A stretch of DNA of 54,306 nucleotides from an uncultured Azospirillum sp. (GCA_902489795.1 CABUBU010000011.1:1-54306), one strand, 5' to 3'; counted from the first letter of the stretch, positions 42,190 to 50,320 are shown. Notes: generated from the letters alone by a model not told the origin. Numbers and translations are program-made.

Positions 42190-42627
42190 ATGAAAACTTT
42201 ATTTGCATTCTTTGCGATCCTGGGGATTGCCGGCGGAATTTTAGCTTTTTGCTTTTTCTCGCCCGTAATTGCGGCGTTTGCCCTTTTCCTTTATCTGTTG
42301 GTCGGCGGAAGCTATATTTTCAGCTTTGCGCACAATCATAATTTAAGGAAAAAATGGCTGGCTCACCCCATTCTTCCGGATTCTCCGGAATTTGACGACT
42401 TTTTCTGGAAACTGACGCTCATCAATCAGGACTGGTACATTGAAGAAATTCTGCACAGAGAAGGCCTATTGCGGCTGATTGAAAAATACGAAGCCGAAAT
42501 AGTACAGACTTGGCAGGATACGGAAACGGACAGGGAAGAAAAAATTGAAAGAAATGCCCGCTGTCTGAAGCGCCTGAGAACGCTTATCGCCACGCTGGAC
42601 TTCAACTACGGACTGAGGCCGTATTAA
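42190..42627 (+). CDS. Small membrane protein of unknown function
   Basis: A 145-residue protein with two N-terminal transmembrane segments (residues 3-20 and 24-45: FAFFAILGIAGGILAFCFF and VIAAFALFLYLLVGGSYIF), then about 95 cytosolic residues with a helical, charged end (YEAEIVQTWQDTETDREEKIERNARCLKRLRTLIATLD). It has its own promoter and the SD-less ATTATTAA leader. The split gene at 42672 follows by 44 bp, with the same motif again in between. No family was recognised. Confidence 0.6.
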   Translation: MKTLFAFFAILGIAGGILAFCFFSPVIAAFALFLYLLVGGSYIFSFAHNHNLRKKWLAHPILPDSPEFDDFFWKLTLINQDWYIEEILHREGLLRLIEKYEAEIVQTWQDTETDREEKIERNARCLKRLRTLIATLDFNYGLRPY

Positions 42628-42671
42628 CCTCCGAAAGAAAAAATTATTAATTTTTTAACACCAAAACACAA

Positions 42672-42985
42672 ATGCAGACACAAGTTTTAAAACCGCCGAC
42701 GGATTCAAGACAGAAGTTACCCTTCGCAGCATTGTCCGGACTCCTTTTTACAAACACGGCAAAGAAGACGACAACATTCTGAAATATCTGGCCGTAACCG
42801 CGGACGAAAGTTATTTCGCCTTTTTCATCAACCTGAAAGAAGGCGAAGAGATGCCGAAGCTTATTTTGTTGGCGGAAAAAGGCGACAGGGTTGTTTTTGA
42901 GTTCCAACAGGGCGAAGAAAACCGTTGCTACGTCAAAGACTTCATCAACCAAACGGCGCACCGGAAACAACTGCTCCGAGGCTGA
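42672..42985 (+). CDS. Small gene readable only with a -1 shift near its start
   Basis: From ATG 42672 the 0 frame stops after 36 codons. The -1 frame is open from before the start codon region to 42985 and encodes a natural-looking protein (DGFKTEVTLRSIVRTPFYK, ILKYLAVTADESYFAFFINL, DRVVFEFQQGEENRCYVKDF) but has no ATG at its beginning. T TTA AAA (42686-42692), a canonical -1 slippery heptamer, lies at codons 5-7 in the right phase; a shift gives a 104-residue product. A missing A in the A4 run would look identical. ATTATTAA lies at 42643-42650, with no SD. Confidence 0.5.
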
Positions 42986-43001
42986 TTTTTCATCTGCACC
43001 G

Positions 43002-43030
43002 CACCTTCCTTAAAACGGAAGGTGTTTTTT
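43002..43030 (+). terminator. Terminator after the 42672 gene
   Basis: CACCTTCC (43002-43009) pairs with GGAAGGTG (43017-43024), then six T. The 3' arm plus T run and the following GTTGC recur at 43124-43143. Confidence 0.85.
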
Positions 43031-43175
43031 GTTGCCATAAACATGCAGTTCAACGCGTTGCATGCGTCTTTCTTTAAGTTTCCCGCATATCTTCCGCAAA
43101 ATTCCCTTACGGAAGGCTGTTTACGGAAGGTGTTTTTTGTTGCAAAAAACGTACGTTGATACGTTGCATACCTTT
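43016..43175. repeat. Imperfect direct repeat, two units about 108 bp apart
   Basis: CGGAAGGTGTTTTTTGTTGC at 43016-43035 is found again at 43124-43143. Similar text follows each copy (CG then CGTTGCAT). It may be a duplicated gene end. There is no open frame of note in 42986-43206. Confidence 0.55.
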
Positions 43176-43206
43176 TCTTCACTTTTTCGTTCGTCTCTCA
43201 CAAAAT

Positions 43207-43812
43207 TCACTTTTTGCTGACAAAGCGGTTGTCTTTAATATAAAAACGCCAAGGCTTGTCCTTATACTCTTCGGCATAATCAATTCCTATCCGCGGGCGG
43301 GCAACAAAAGGATAACCGCCTTTGCCTGGACTGATCCAGACGGTGTTTCCGCCAAGGTCGATGCCGTCGTGCTCGCGGTGGGTAACAGCCAGCGCCTGAC
43401 AGAGTTTTCCGGGACCTGTCGTCAGGTTGGCCGGATTTTCGCATTTGCGCCGGCGCATCATCGTTTCCAGCCCGGACACCGGTTCCAGCGAACGGATCAG
43501 AACGGCGTTGGCGGTTCCTTCCGGCCCGGCCACCACGTTAAACTGATTATACATGCCGTAAACGAAAAAGACATAGGCGCAGCCGCCGGGTTTGAACATG
43601 GTTGCCGTCCGCGGCGTTTTCTTGTTCGGCCAGGCATGGCAGGCCTTGTCACAGCTGCCGATGTAAACTTCCAGTTCGGTGATCATGCCGACGGTCAGTT
43701 CGCCGTCGATTTCACTGCACAAATAGGCACCAAGAAGGTGATTTTGCGCCAGTTCAAAAGCGTCCCCCCGATAGACGGCGGAAGAGAGGCGGCGGGAAAA
43801 ATCCGGTTCCAT
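43207..43812 (-). CDS. mpg: DNA-3-methyladenine glycosylase (AAG/MPG family)
   Basis: A 201-residue base-excision repair enzyme. Motifs include LAQNHLLGAYLC at the start, ITELEVYIGSCDKACHAWPNKKTPRTATMF (the catalytic Glu is in ITELEVY), GGCAYVFFVYGMYNQFNVVAG, AVLIRSLEP, and NLTTGPGKLCQALAV. The size and all blocks match Mpg. It removes alkylated purines from DNA. The start has a weak AGGAAA. It converges on the small-gene cluster and stands alone. Confidence 0.95.
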   Translation of the reverse strand: MEPDFSRRLSSAVYRGDAFELAQNHLLGAYLCSEIDGELTVGMITELEVYIGSCDKACHAWPNKKTPRTATMFKPGGCAYVFFVYGMYNQFNVVAGPEGTANAVLIRSLEPVSGLETMMRRRKCENPANLTTGPGKLCQALAVTHREHDGIDLGGNTVWISPGKGGYPFVARPRIGIDYAEEYKDKPWRFYIKDNRFVSKK

Positions 43813-44130
43813 GTTTTTCCTTTCTGTTTATGTTTGCGTCGCAGAGTTTACGGCATTTTTTGTAAAAAAACAACCGTCCCTCTTTCTCCCTTTCGGAAAC
43901 AGGCATCCCCGCCCGAACCGGGTGTTCCCAAGCCACACATAAGCCGGTTAAATTCGGGCCGGAAACCGGGCATTCCCCGCCCAGCAGGGATTTCTAAAAC
44001 AGCTGCAAAGCCGGGGTTTTGGCCATGTCCAAAGCGCGGAACGGCGTTGTCCCGACACCTTAAGCATTCGGCCCCGGGCAAACTCGGGGGACTCTGTCAG
44101 GCATATAATAAAATTTTTTCTCATTTCCCC
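43813..44130. other. Gene-free region
   Basis: A stretch of about 320 bp between mpg and the gene at 44213. It is G+C-rich in its centre with several short CCGGG/CCCGG pairs (for example 44068-44092), but no gene or clear element was found. The promoter at 44131 ends it. Confidence 0.4.
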
Positions 44131-44158
44131 TTGACTTCCGTTTTAAACTTTATATATT
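44131..44158 (+). promoter_or_regulatory. Promoter with ATTATTAA leader, gene 44213
   Basis: TTGACT (44131-44136) and TATATT (44153-44158) are 16 bp apart. The leader of about 48 nt has ATTATTAA (44185-44192) then CAATTAAA, and no SD. Confidence 0.75.
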
Positions 44159-44212
44159 GGTGTGCTCAATTTGATTATTTGATTATTATTAACAATTAAA
44201 TTCATATTGCTT

Positions 44213-44743
44213 ATGATTGAAAAATTACTGTTCTTTTTAATGTATTTGTGGGCTTTGGGTAATTTTACCGCAGCTTTGTCCGTTATTCTTTACCGCACCG
44301 TTAAAACCCCGCACCGGCAAAAACAATGGCATAATCTGGTTCAAGGCAGCATGTTTTTGAATATGGGCGCCGTTTTGCTGATTTCCGGCGGAACATTGCA
44401 GCATTTCTACCTGTGGCTGCTGATGACGGCAAACCTGTTTCTCGCTTCGTGGTGCGTTCGCATAATGCGCCATCGTTACGAAACGCGGCTGAAAGACCAA
44501 AAGCTGACTTTTCGGATCGTCCGGGTTAAGCACAACACGGCTCACGGAACGGTAGAAATTGACGGAATCCGCTATCGCGCTTACATTCCTCCGGTATGGG
44601 TAAAAGAACATCTGGATGAAAGCGGCCAGCTGTTTCCGGGAACTTACAAAAGATATCAGGCGCAAACGGTGCAAAAAGTGCGGTTCAAGCGTTTTGTTCC
44701 GGTTTACGGCAACGAGAACAGACCGCTGGTCGAGCTCGGCTGA
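44213..44743 (+). CDS. Membrane protein of unknown function
   Basis: A 176-residue protein with about three N-terminal transmembrane segments (KLLFFLMYLWALGNFTAALSVILY, LNMGAVLLISGGTLQ, LWLLMTANLFLASWCV), then a cytosolic beta-like domain of about 85 residues (FRIVRVKHNTAHGTVEIDGIRYRAYIPPVWV). The domain could be a small OB- or NfeD-like fold, but no family match is certain. The ATG is 44213; the frame extends 2 codons upstream to a TTG. It has the SD-less leader and a terminator just downstream. Confidence 0.6.
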   Translation: MIEKLLFFLMYLWALGNFTAALSVILYRTVKTPHRQKQWHNLVQGSMFLNMGAVLLISGGTLQHFYLWLLMTANLFLASWCVRIMRHRYETRLKDQKLTFRIVRVKHNTAHGTVEIDGIRYRAYIPPVWVKEHLDESGQLFPGTYKRYQAQTVQKVRFKRFVPVYGNENRPLVELG

Positions 44744-44770
44744 CATTCTTTTAAGACTGAATTTCAAGAA

Positions 44771-44797
44771 AGGGAGCGGCAGGAAACCGCCCCTTTT
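44771..44797 (+). terminator. Terminator of the 44213 gene
   Basis: GGGAGCGG pairs with CCGCCCC with one bulged A. Five T residues follow. Confidence 0.75.
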
Positions 44798-45600
44798 TAT
44801 TTTTTTAAATCTCCGGTTTCCGCTTTTTTCGTCTTCGGCAATAACCGGCGCAAATCCGGCCGCCAGCCGATTTTATAATTGCCGCGCAAATAGTCGGCGG
44901 CCGTTTTTCCCGTCTGATCGGCAATGTTCCCGTCCGCACCGAGAGCCAGCAGCCGTTTTATATTCCGGGGGAAACTTCCGTAGCAGGCCGCGGCACACAA
45001 AGCCGTCATTCCCTCAAAATTTTTCCCGTTTAATTCACAGCCTTTTTCCAACAGCAGTTCCAGCAATTCGGAACAATGATAAAAACAGGCCGCCACCGTC
45101 AGCAGCGGACTGCCGTCGTCCAGACAGACTTTCGGGTCGGCGCCGGCACTCAGCAGTTCGTTTACGATTTCCGGCCGATTGCGATAAAAAACCGCGGCCA
45201 TCAGCGGATTTTTGCGCAAATCCCCCTCACCGGCGAGCGACGCGCCGGCTTTGATCAGTTCGCGGATCACCGGCAGCGGCTGACGCCGCGACAAAGCAGC
45301 AACCAGAGGCGGCTCGCCGAATACGCCGACATGATTGACGTCGGCGCCGTCCCGAAGCAGCCGGCGGACGATCCGCAGCGGCACTTTACGGTGATTTTTA
45401 AGCGCATAATGCAACGCCGCCGTTTTGTTTTCCCGGCGCATAAGCGATTTCCACGCAAGCTTTCTCCCCGTCAGATAAACAATTCCGGAGAAAATCGCGC
45501 CAATGCATAAAAAAAACAGACAATTCCATAACTTCTTCCTCTTAAGAGGACAATTGTAACCTCCGCAGAGTTTTTTTAAAGCAAAAACTTGTTTCAGCAT
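44797..45600 (-). CDS. Ankyrin-repeat protein with membrane anchor
   Basis: A 267-residue protein. A transmembrane helix lies at about residues 24-42 (LWNCLFFLCIGAIFSGIVYL). Four or five ankyrin repeats follow (NKTAALHYALKNH, EPPLVAALSRRQPLPVIRELIKAGASL, KNPLMAAVFYRNRPEIVNELLSAGADP, MTALCAAACYGSFPRNIKRLLALGADGN). The open frame continues to 46191, but that part is antisense to sixA and is rejected; the ATG at 45600 is used. The repeats would face the periplasm or the cytosol; the side is not certain. Ankyrin repeats bind proteins. Confidence 0.8.
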   Translation of the reverse strand: MLKQVFALKKLCGGYNCPLKRKKLWNCLFFLCIGAIFSGIVYLTGRKLAWKSLMRRENKTAALHYALKNHRKVPLRIVRRLLRDGADVNHVGVFGEPPLVAALSRRQPLPVIRELIKAGASLAGEGDLRKNPLMAAVFYRNRPEIVNELLSAGADPKVCLDDGSPLLTVAACFYHCSELLELLLEKGCELNGKNFEGMTALCAAACYGSFPRNIKRLLALGADGNIADQTGKTAADYLRGNYKIGWRPDLRRLLPKTKKAETGDLKK

Positions 45601-45648
45601 TTTCTTTGTGTTATCTTTTCCTTTTGTTTTACCAAGAAGCTCAACATC

Positions 45649-46188
45649 ATGAAAAGAATCATCATTTTCAGACACGGCGAATACGACGGCAGCGGAGAGC
45701 TTGACGCCGACGGCGCAAAGGCGGTTTTCGCCCGGGCAAAGCTGATCCGGCGGGAAACGGGCCGCGCCGCAACGGTTTTCACTTCTCCGGTACTCCGGTG
45801 CAGACAGACGGCACGGGTGATCGCGCTGGCAATGGACGGGGCTGAAACCGAAGACGAGGAACTGCTGGCGGAAAATTGTTCCGACCGGGCGCATGAGTGC
45901 AAAAACAGGCTGATTGCCCTGGCCGAAAGGCAGGACGGCGACACGATCGCAACCGTTTCGCACGAACCCAACGTCAGGCGGATGTTTAACGTCGGCCTGC
46001 GTCCGGGAACCGAAATTATGTTTGAAGCGGACGACTGGCAGCAGATTTTCGACCGCCCGGCTCAAAACCTCATTTCCCGGGTTCAAAACTTTTCCGAAGA
46101 ATATTTCAGAAGTTATTTCATGCCCGAATGCGGCGAAGAAGATTTGGCAAAACTGCGCTGCCTCGACTTTCTGACCGGGCGCCTGTAA
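45649..46188 (+). CDS. SixA-like phosphohistidine phosphatase
   Basis: A 179-residue histidine phosphatase of the branch 1 (phosphoglycerate mutase-like) fold. RHGEYD at residues 8-13 has the catalytic histidine. FTSPVLRCRQTARVIALAM is the second conserved block, and TVSHEPNVRRMF has the second histidine. SixA in other bacteria removes phosphate from phosphohistidines in signalling proteins. The exact substrate here is unknown. Divergent from the ankyrin gene by 48 bp; no clear SD. Confidence 0.85.
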   Translation: MKRIIIFRHGEYDGSGELDADGAKAVFARAKLIRRETGRAATVFTSPVLRCRQTARVIALAMDGAETEDEELLAENCSDRAHECKNRLIALAERQDGDTIATVSHEPNVRRMFNVGLRPGTEIMFEADDWQQIFDRPAQNLISRVQNFSEEYFRSYFMPECGEEDLAKLRCLDFLTGRL

Positions 46189-46210
46189 CAATTCGATTTT
46201 TTACAAAAAA

Positions 46211-46247
46211 AGAGAGAGCCGAACCGAAAAGGTTCCGCTCTCTTTTT
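46211..46247. terminator. Bidirectional terminator between sixA-like and 46271 genes
   Basis: AGAGAGCCGAACC and GGTTCCGCTCTCT form a long stem with one mismatch; A runs on the left and T runs on the right make it work for both convergent genes. Confidence 0.88.
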
Positions 46248-46270
46248 AATTTTAAAAACAACCGTGTATT

Positions 46271-46846
46271 TTAACGGCGGGAAAATTTGCCGGCACGTTC
46301 ACGACGACGGCGTTTTTTCGGATTTTCTCTTTCCGCCCCATTAAACGGAGGCAAAAAAGGAACAAGTTCGTTGTTGAATTTCATGTTCACCCGCCAGCCG
46401 TGCGCATCCTGAGGATTGGGATCGCCGACGCGGCGCTCTTCGCGAATCCGCATAAATTCGCCGATCGGTGCATAGTCCGTCATATCCTCAGACATTCCTT
46501 GAAGAGTATCCGGAACATAGGTCATGCGCGGCATAAGAGCTTGCGCAAGCAGCGCGTTGACCGGACCGCTGAAGGTCACTTCCGCCCCGTCGCCGTTTTC
46601 CTTGTCCTGTATCAGATACTCATAACCGCTATAAGCAGTGATGATCCTCATATACCCCTGTCCAAGCATAACCAGCGTATTGTTCATTGAACGACCGATT
46701 TCTCTCAGGGTAATATGACCGCGTTCTTCTTCTCCGTCAATGTTCCAGCGTTTGCCGTCACCCATGCGGATTTTATACATCAGAACTTTGGTGGTCTGCG
46801 TAATTTCAAAGCGGAAAAAGCTTTGGGTAAAATCTTTCTTTTCCAT
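46271..46846 (-). CDS. Protein of unknown function
   Basis: A 191-residue soluble protein with beta-rich N-terminal part (FFRFEITQTTKVLMYKIRMGDGKRWNI, GHITLREIGRSMNNTLVMLGQGYMRIITAYSGYEYLI) and a very basic tail (ENPKKRRRRERAGKFSRR) that may bind nucleic acid. No family was recognised. It has a strong promoter (TTGCTT-N17-TATACT) and the SD-less leader with ATTATTAA, placing it in the same expression class as the small genes at 40.6-44.7 kb. Confidence 0.65.
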   Translation of the reverse strand: MEKKDFTQSFFRFEITQTTKVLMYKIRMGDGKRWNIDGEEERGHITLREIGRSMNNTLVMLGQGYMRIITAYSGYEYLIQDKENGDGAEVTFSGPVNALLAQALMPRMTYVPDTLQGMSEDMTDYAPIGEFMRIREERRVGDPNPQDAHGWRVNMKFNNELVPFLPPFNGAERENPKKRRRRERAGKFSRR

Positions 46847-46887
46847 ACAACTGTTTTTAATTGGTTAATAATTCTGTTGACAAATTC

Positions 46888-46916
46888 AGTATAGTCGCAA
46901 AAAACAACGAAAGCAA
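46888..46916 (-). promoter_or_regulatory. Promoter with ATTATTAA leader, gene 46271-46846
   Basis: On the minus strand TTGCTT (46911-46916) and TATACT (46888-46893) are 17 bp apart. ATTATTAA lies at 46865-46872 in the leader, followed by CCAATTAAAA, and no SD is present. Confidence 0.75.
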
Positions 46917-46949
46917 GTTTTTTTCATCAAATAATCGGACAGAAAATAA

Positions 46950-47744
46950 TCATCGCCATTCAATCGACACGATTTCCGGCACGCTGCAAAAACGCACCGG
47001 CAGAATACTGGTACCGAGCCCGACCGAGGTAATCAGCCGGCGGCCGTTTTCCTCCTTCAGCCCGCGCAGATATTTCTGTCCGTAACGGGAATTGGCTATC
47101 GGCGCACCGAAACCGGGAATATAAACCTGCCCGCCGTGGGTATGGCCGGCCAGCGTCAGCACCGTTTGGGCGGGAACTTCGGGAAAAACGTCCGGCGAGT
47201 GGGAAAGCAAAACCGCAGCACCGACGGCGCCGGACAAAGCGCGGCCGACGTCCGGACGGCCGGTCGAAACGTCTTCCACCCCGCCGAGATAAAAGGAAAT
47301 GCCCTGATAATCAATCTGCCGGCCGTCGTTTTGCAAAACCGTGATGCCGCGGGCGGCAAGCGCCGCCGCCATCTCTTTTTTGCCGTACCATTCGTCATGG
47401 TTGCCGAGTACGGCGAAAATACCGGCCGGAGCTTTTATTTTCGCCAGACCGGCGGCTATTTCTTCCGCCGGCATCGATACCGACCGCAAATGACCTTTGG
47501 CAAAATCGCCGCCCAAAAGCACTATATCCGGTTTTTCGGCATTGATGGCCGCCACAATTTTACGCAGCCTTTCCTTTGAACCCGGAGTCAGATGGAAATC
47601 GGAGGCAAAAACCATTTTCAGCCCCTTCATGTCCGGCGCTTCCAGCTGATAGCGGCTGACCCGGAGCAGTCGCGGTTCCACCGCAAAAACCCATATCAGC
47701 AGCAAAGCTTCAATAAGCACCAGAGCCGTCAGCAGTTTCATCAT
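46950..47744 (-). CDS. Membrane-anchored metallophosphoesterase
   Basis: A 265-residue protein with an N-terminal signal anchor (residues 3-22) and a calcineurin-like phosphoesterase domain. Metal-binding motifs are VFASDFHL, IVLLGGDFAKGH, VLGNHDEWYG, LLSHSP and LAGHTHGGQ. This is the UDP-2,3-diacylglucosamine hydrolase-like or YkuE-type group, acting on the outside of the membrane. The substrate is not known. The start is 47744 (or 47741), 5 bp past the stop codon of the P-loop gene; GGGGAAAG precedes it. Confidence 0.88.
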   Translation of the reverse strand: MMKLLTALVLIEALLLIWVFAVEPRLLRVSRYQLEAPDMKGLKMVFASDFHLTPGSKERLRKIVAAINAEKPDIVLLGGDFAKGHLRSVSMPAEEIAAGLAKIKAPAGIFAVLGNHDEWYGKKEMAAALAARGITVLQNDGRQIDYQGISFYLGGVEDVSTGRPDVGRALSGAVGAAVLLSHSPDVFPEVPAQTVLTLAGHTHGGQVYIPGFGAPIANSRYGQKYLRGLKEENGRRLITSVGLGTSILPVRFCSVPEIVSIEWR

Positions 47745-47748
47745 TTTT

Positions 47749-48147
47749 TTATTTCTTTCCCCAAAAATTCGCATCATAAAATTTGACGACAGGATAATTT
47801 TCGGCCGCGGAAATTTCTTCATACTGCGGCCAAAAGCGTTCAAAACAGGCGCGATCGATCAAAAGCGAATCATCGTCTTCGGCATTGCGCGCAAGCACCC
47901 GGGCCAGCGCCGCTTCCCTGTCGCAGCGCAGCTGATGGAAAACGACGTCTTCGGTCAGCTTCCAGATCAAAGCGTCAACCCGCTGCCAAGCATCACGAAA
48001 CTCCTCTTCCGGCAGATTTCGTCCGTACAGGGCATGCATAAACCCGTCATGGGTAAAACGCACCGCCGGCAATTCGCGCTCAAGCCGCCGGGCGAAAAAG
48101 GTTTTGCCGAATCCCATATAACCGACAATCAGATGAACCGCCGCCAT
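47749..48147 (-). CDS. P-loop kinase-like protein, shortened
   Basis: A 132-residue protein with a Walker A motif GYMGFGKT (residues 9-16) followed by FTHDGFMHALYG, as in AAA_33-type kinases (the family of zeta-toxin and chloramphenicol phosphotransferase-like proteins). Family members usually have about 165 residues and a segment VVLDFGFW between the two halves. Here it reads TEDVVFHQLRC, as if about 35 residues had been lost in frame. It ends close to the metallophosphoesterase start. Activity is uncertain. Confidence 0.6.
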   Translation of the reverse strand: MAAVHLIVGYMGFGKTFFARRLERELPAVRFTHDGFMHALYGRNLPEEEFRDAWQRVDALIWKLTEDVVFHQLRCDREAALARVLARNAEDDDSLLIDRACFERFWPQYEEISAAENYPVVKFYDANFWGKK

Positions 48148-48150
48148 TTT

Positions 48151-48597
48151 CTATGCGCCGTCCCGCGCGGCGACCTGTTCCAGTTTGTGACGGATTTCCG
48201 CATAACGGTCGTTTTTCAGATATTTCCAACACCGTTTGAGCGTATCCGCCGCGGCAAGCGGCGAGGTCCGGTCCAGATTGTATCCCTGCTCCAGCAGCCT
48301 TTCCAGGCAGTAGTAGTTGCCGATAAACGACAAAGCGATCCCGATTCCGTAACCGACGTGTTTGAAATCAAACAGCGGATAGTAACCGACCTCGCTGTCA
48401 AACAAGCGGCAGGCGACGGCCAGTCCCAGCACCCAGAGCAGCCCTTCTTTGACCATTCCGCGAAAGAAAAAACCGAACGGTCCGATGAGTAAAAACAGCC
48501 AGCTGAACCCCGGCCTGATTTTTCGCGTTTTGCCGGTTTCCGGATTATATAGGATCAGATTGCGCAAATCCGCCGCGCTTTCCCGTTTCGTGTCCAT
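48151..48597 (-). CDS. Membrane protein, DUF2628-like
   Basis: A protein of about 148 residues. Residues 25-45 (SWLFLLIGPFGFFFRGMVKEGLLWVLGLAVACRL) and 83-97 (VGYGIGIALSFIGNYYCLERLLEQGYNL) are the hydrophobic, aromatic-rich segments found in DUF2628 proteins; the start RKIRPGFSWLFLLIGPFG is typical. Function unknown. The start is most likely 48597, with AAGGGA upstream. It is 3 bp upstream of the P-loop gene, so the three minus-strand genes are one unit. Confidence 0.65.
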   Translation of the reverse strand: MDTKRESAADLRNLILYNPETGKTRKIRPGFSWLFLLIGPFGFFFRGMVKEGLLWVLGLAVACRLFDSEVGYYPLFDFKHVGYGIGIALSFIGNYYCLERLLEQGYNLDRTSPLAAADTLKRCWKYLKNDRYAEIRHKLEQVAARDGA

Positions 48598-48763
48598 TTT
48601 CATTTTCCCTTATGATACAAAAACACCGATATTTGAAATATTATCAGTTCTTCGTTTGCCGATCAACCGCTTTGTTGAAAAAAACGGCTGACGACGAAAA
48701 ATGATGACTTTTAAAAATTTTTCGGTTATAATGCAGCCCGTGTTTTAACAAAGACTAAGACTG

Positions 48764-49417
48764 ATGAAAAAAATTGTATCGGCGGAAGAAGCCGGAAAAA
48801 TGATCCGCGAAAACTGCTCGCTGATGGTTGGCGGTTTTTTGCGCTGCGGCACCCCCGTAAAAGTTATTGAAGAAATCATAAAAAACAAAACCGGCAACCT
48901 GACCCTGATTGCCAACGACACTTCTTATCCCGAACATGACCGCGGCCGGCTGATTGCCAACCGGCTGGTTAAAAAGGCGATCGTCGGCCATATCGGCACC
49001 AACCCCGAAACCGGCCGCCAGATGAACGCCGGCGAACTGGAGGTGGAACTGGTGCCGCTGGGAACGCTGGCCGAAAGAATCCGCTGCGGCGGCGCCGGAC
49101 TCGGCGGTTTTCTGACACCGACGGGTGTCGGCACGGTGGTGGAAAAAGGCAAAACCGTAATTGAACAGGACGGCCGCAAATACCTGCTGGAAAAACCGCT
49201 TCGGGCAGATGTGGCACTGGTTTACGCCGGCAAGGCCGACCGCTTCGGCAACCTGTTTCTCGACGGCACCACCCGCAATTACAATCCGGTGATGGCCACC
49301 GCCGCCGAAACCGTCATCGCCGAAGTCGACGAACTTTGCGACGAGCCGCTTAATCCGGCAGAAATCACCATTCCCGGAATTTTCATCGACTATATCGTCA
49401 AATCTAACGAGGATTAA
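48764..49417 (+). CDS. CoA-transferase subunit A (AtoD/ScoA family)
   Basis: A 217-residue subunit A of a 3-oxoacid or acetate CoA-transferase. The opening MKKIVSAEEAGKMIRENCSLMVGGFLRCGTP has the family's GGF..xGxP. GAGLGGFLTPTGVGTVVEKGK and EKPLRADVALVYAGKADRFGNLF follow. It partners with the subunit B gene one base downstream. The enzyme swaps CoA between short-chain acids such as acetate, butyrate or acetoacetate; the exact pair is unknown. A -10 TATAAT lies at 48727-48732. Confidence 0.92.
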   Translation: MKKIVSAEEAGKMIRENCSLMVGGFLRCGTPVKVIEEIIKNKTGNLTLIANDTSYPEHDRGRLIANRLVKKAIVGHIGTNPETGRQMNAGELEVELVPLGTLAERIRCGGAGLGGFLTPTGVGTVVEKGKTVIEQDGRKYLLEKPLRADVALVYAGKADRFGNLFLDGTTRNYNPVMATAAETVIAEVDELCDEPLNPAEITIPGIFIDYIVKSNED

Positions 49418-49418
49418 C

Positions 49419-50093
49419 ATGCTTTCCAAAGAACAATGCCGCGAAATCATCGCCCGCCGGGTGGCAAAGGAATTTGCCGAAGGCGACGTCATCACCCTGG
49501 GCATCGGCCTGCCGACGGAAGTCGCCAATTACATTCCGCACAATATGCATGTCATTTTTCAGTCGGAAAACGGCTTGCTCGGGGTCGGTCCGCATGACGG
49601 CGCCGCCGGCGACAACCCGAAAGTTACCAATGCCGGCGGAATCGCGGTAACGACCAAACCGGGCGCCGTGTTTTTCGACTCGCCCGCCGCTTTTACCATG
49701 ATCCGCGGAGGACACGTCAACGCCACCGTTCTCGGCGCCCTGCAGGTTGACGAACAAGGCAACCTGGCCAACTGGATGATTCCCGGCGCCTTCGTCCCCG
49801 GCATGGGCGGCGCCATGGACCTGGTGGTCGGCGCCAAAAGAGTGATCATCGCCATGGAACATACCAGCAAAGGTGCGCCGCGGATTGTTGAAAAATGCAC
49901 CCTGCCGCTGACGGCGGCAAACGAAGTCGACCTGATCGTCACCGAGCGCGGCGTAATCGAGGTTACGCCCGAGGGGCTGGTGCTGAAAGAAATCAATCCG
50001 GCGTTTTCGCTTGAGGAAGTGATCGCCTCCACCGGCGCCCGGCTGATCATCGACGAGCGGCTGAAAGAGCTCAGTCTGCCGGAAGCCGTCTGA
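49419..50093 (+). CDS. CoA-transferase subunit B (AtoA/ScoB family)
   Basis: A 224-residue subunit B. The catalytic glutamate is E50 in QSENGLLGVG, which forms the glutamyl-CoA thioester intermediate. The family text GIGLPTEVANYIP, GHVNATVLGALQVDEQGNLANWMIPG, GMGGAMDLVVGAKRVIIAMEH and LIVTERGVIEV is all present. The start lies 1 bp after subunit A's stop codon, so both are co-translated. It suggests fermentation or use of short-chain fatty acids, as in gut or anaerobic settings. Confidence 0.94.
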   Translation: MLSKEQCREIIARRVAKEFAEGDVITLGIGLPTEVANYIPHNMHVIFQSENGLLGVGPHDGAAGDNPKVTNAGGIAVTTKPGAVFFDSPAAFTMIRGGHVNATVLGALQVDEQGNLANWMIPGAFVPGMGGAMDLVVGAKRVIIAMEHTSKGAPRIVEKCTLPLTAANEVDLIVTERGVIEVTPEGLVLKEINPAFSLEEVIASTGARLIIDERLKELSLPEAV

Positions 50094-50207
50094 GCCTGCC
50101 GGCTGAAACGCAGAGTTGAAAAAACGCGGACAAGCATCGTTTTTTCATAAACTTCCACCGGCTAATGCCGATGATATTAACCATTCCGAACCTCAAATGC
50201 CCGGCTC

Positions 50208-50276
50208 GAAGCTGCGTAAGCCTTATGGCCGGGTCGGCATGTCTGCATCCACCTGCTTACGCAGACGTTCGAATCA
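50208..50276. repeat. Small palindromic dispersed repeat
   Basis: CTGCGTAAG and CTTACGCAG form a perfect 9-bp inverted repeat, with TCGAA/TTCGA outside it and a 36-nt loop. The loop shares GGCCGG(G/A)TCGG and ACCTG with the copy at 10395-10465, whose left arm is degenerate. It encodes no protein. Confidence 0.6.
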
Positions 50277-50283
50277 TAAAAAG

Positions 50284-50311
50284 AGCCCCCGGTCAGACCG
50301 GGGGCTTTTTT
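50284..50311 (+). terminator. Terminator downstream of the CoA-transferase genes
   Basis: AGCCCCCGGTC (50284-50294) pairs perfectly with GACCGGGGGCT (50296-50306), then T residues. It lies between the convergent CoA-transferase and ygiW-like genes. Confidence 0.85.
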
Positions 50312-50320
50312 GTCTGCCGT

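Noticed and set aside
45601..46191. N-terminal extension of the ankyrin gene
   Set aside because: It lies fully antisense to the SixA-like gene, which has clear catalytic motifs.
50262..50280. ACGTTCGAATC as a tRNA T-loop
   Set aside because: There is no T stem, acceptor stem or anticodon arm around it.
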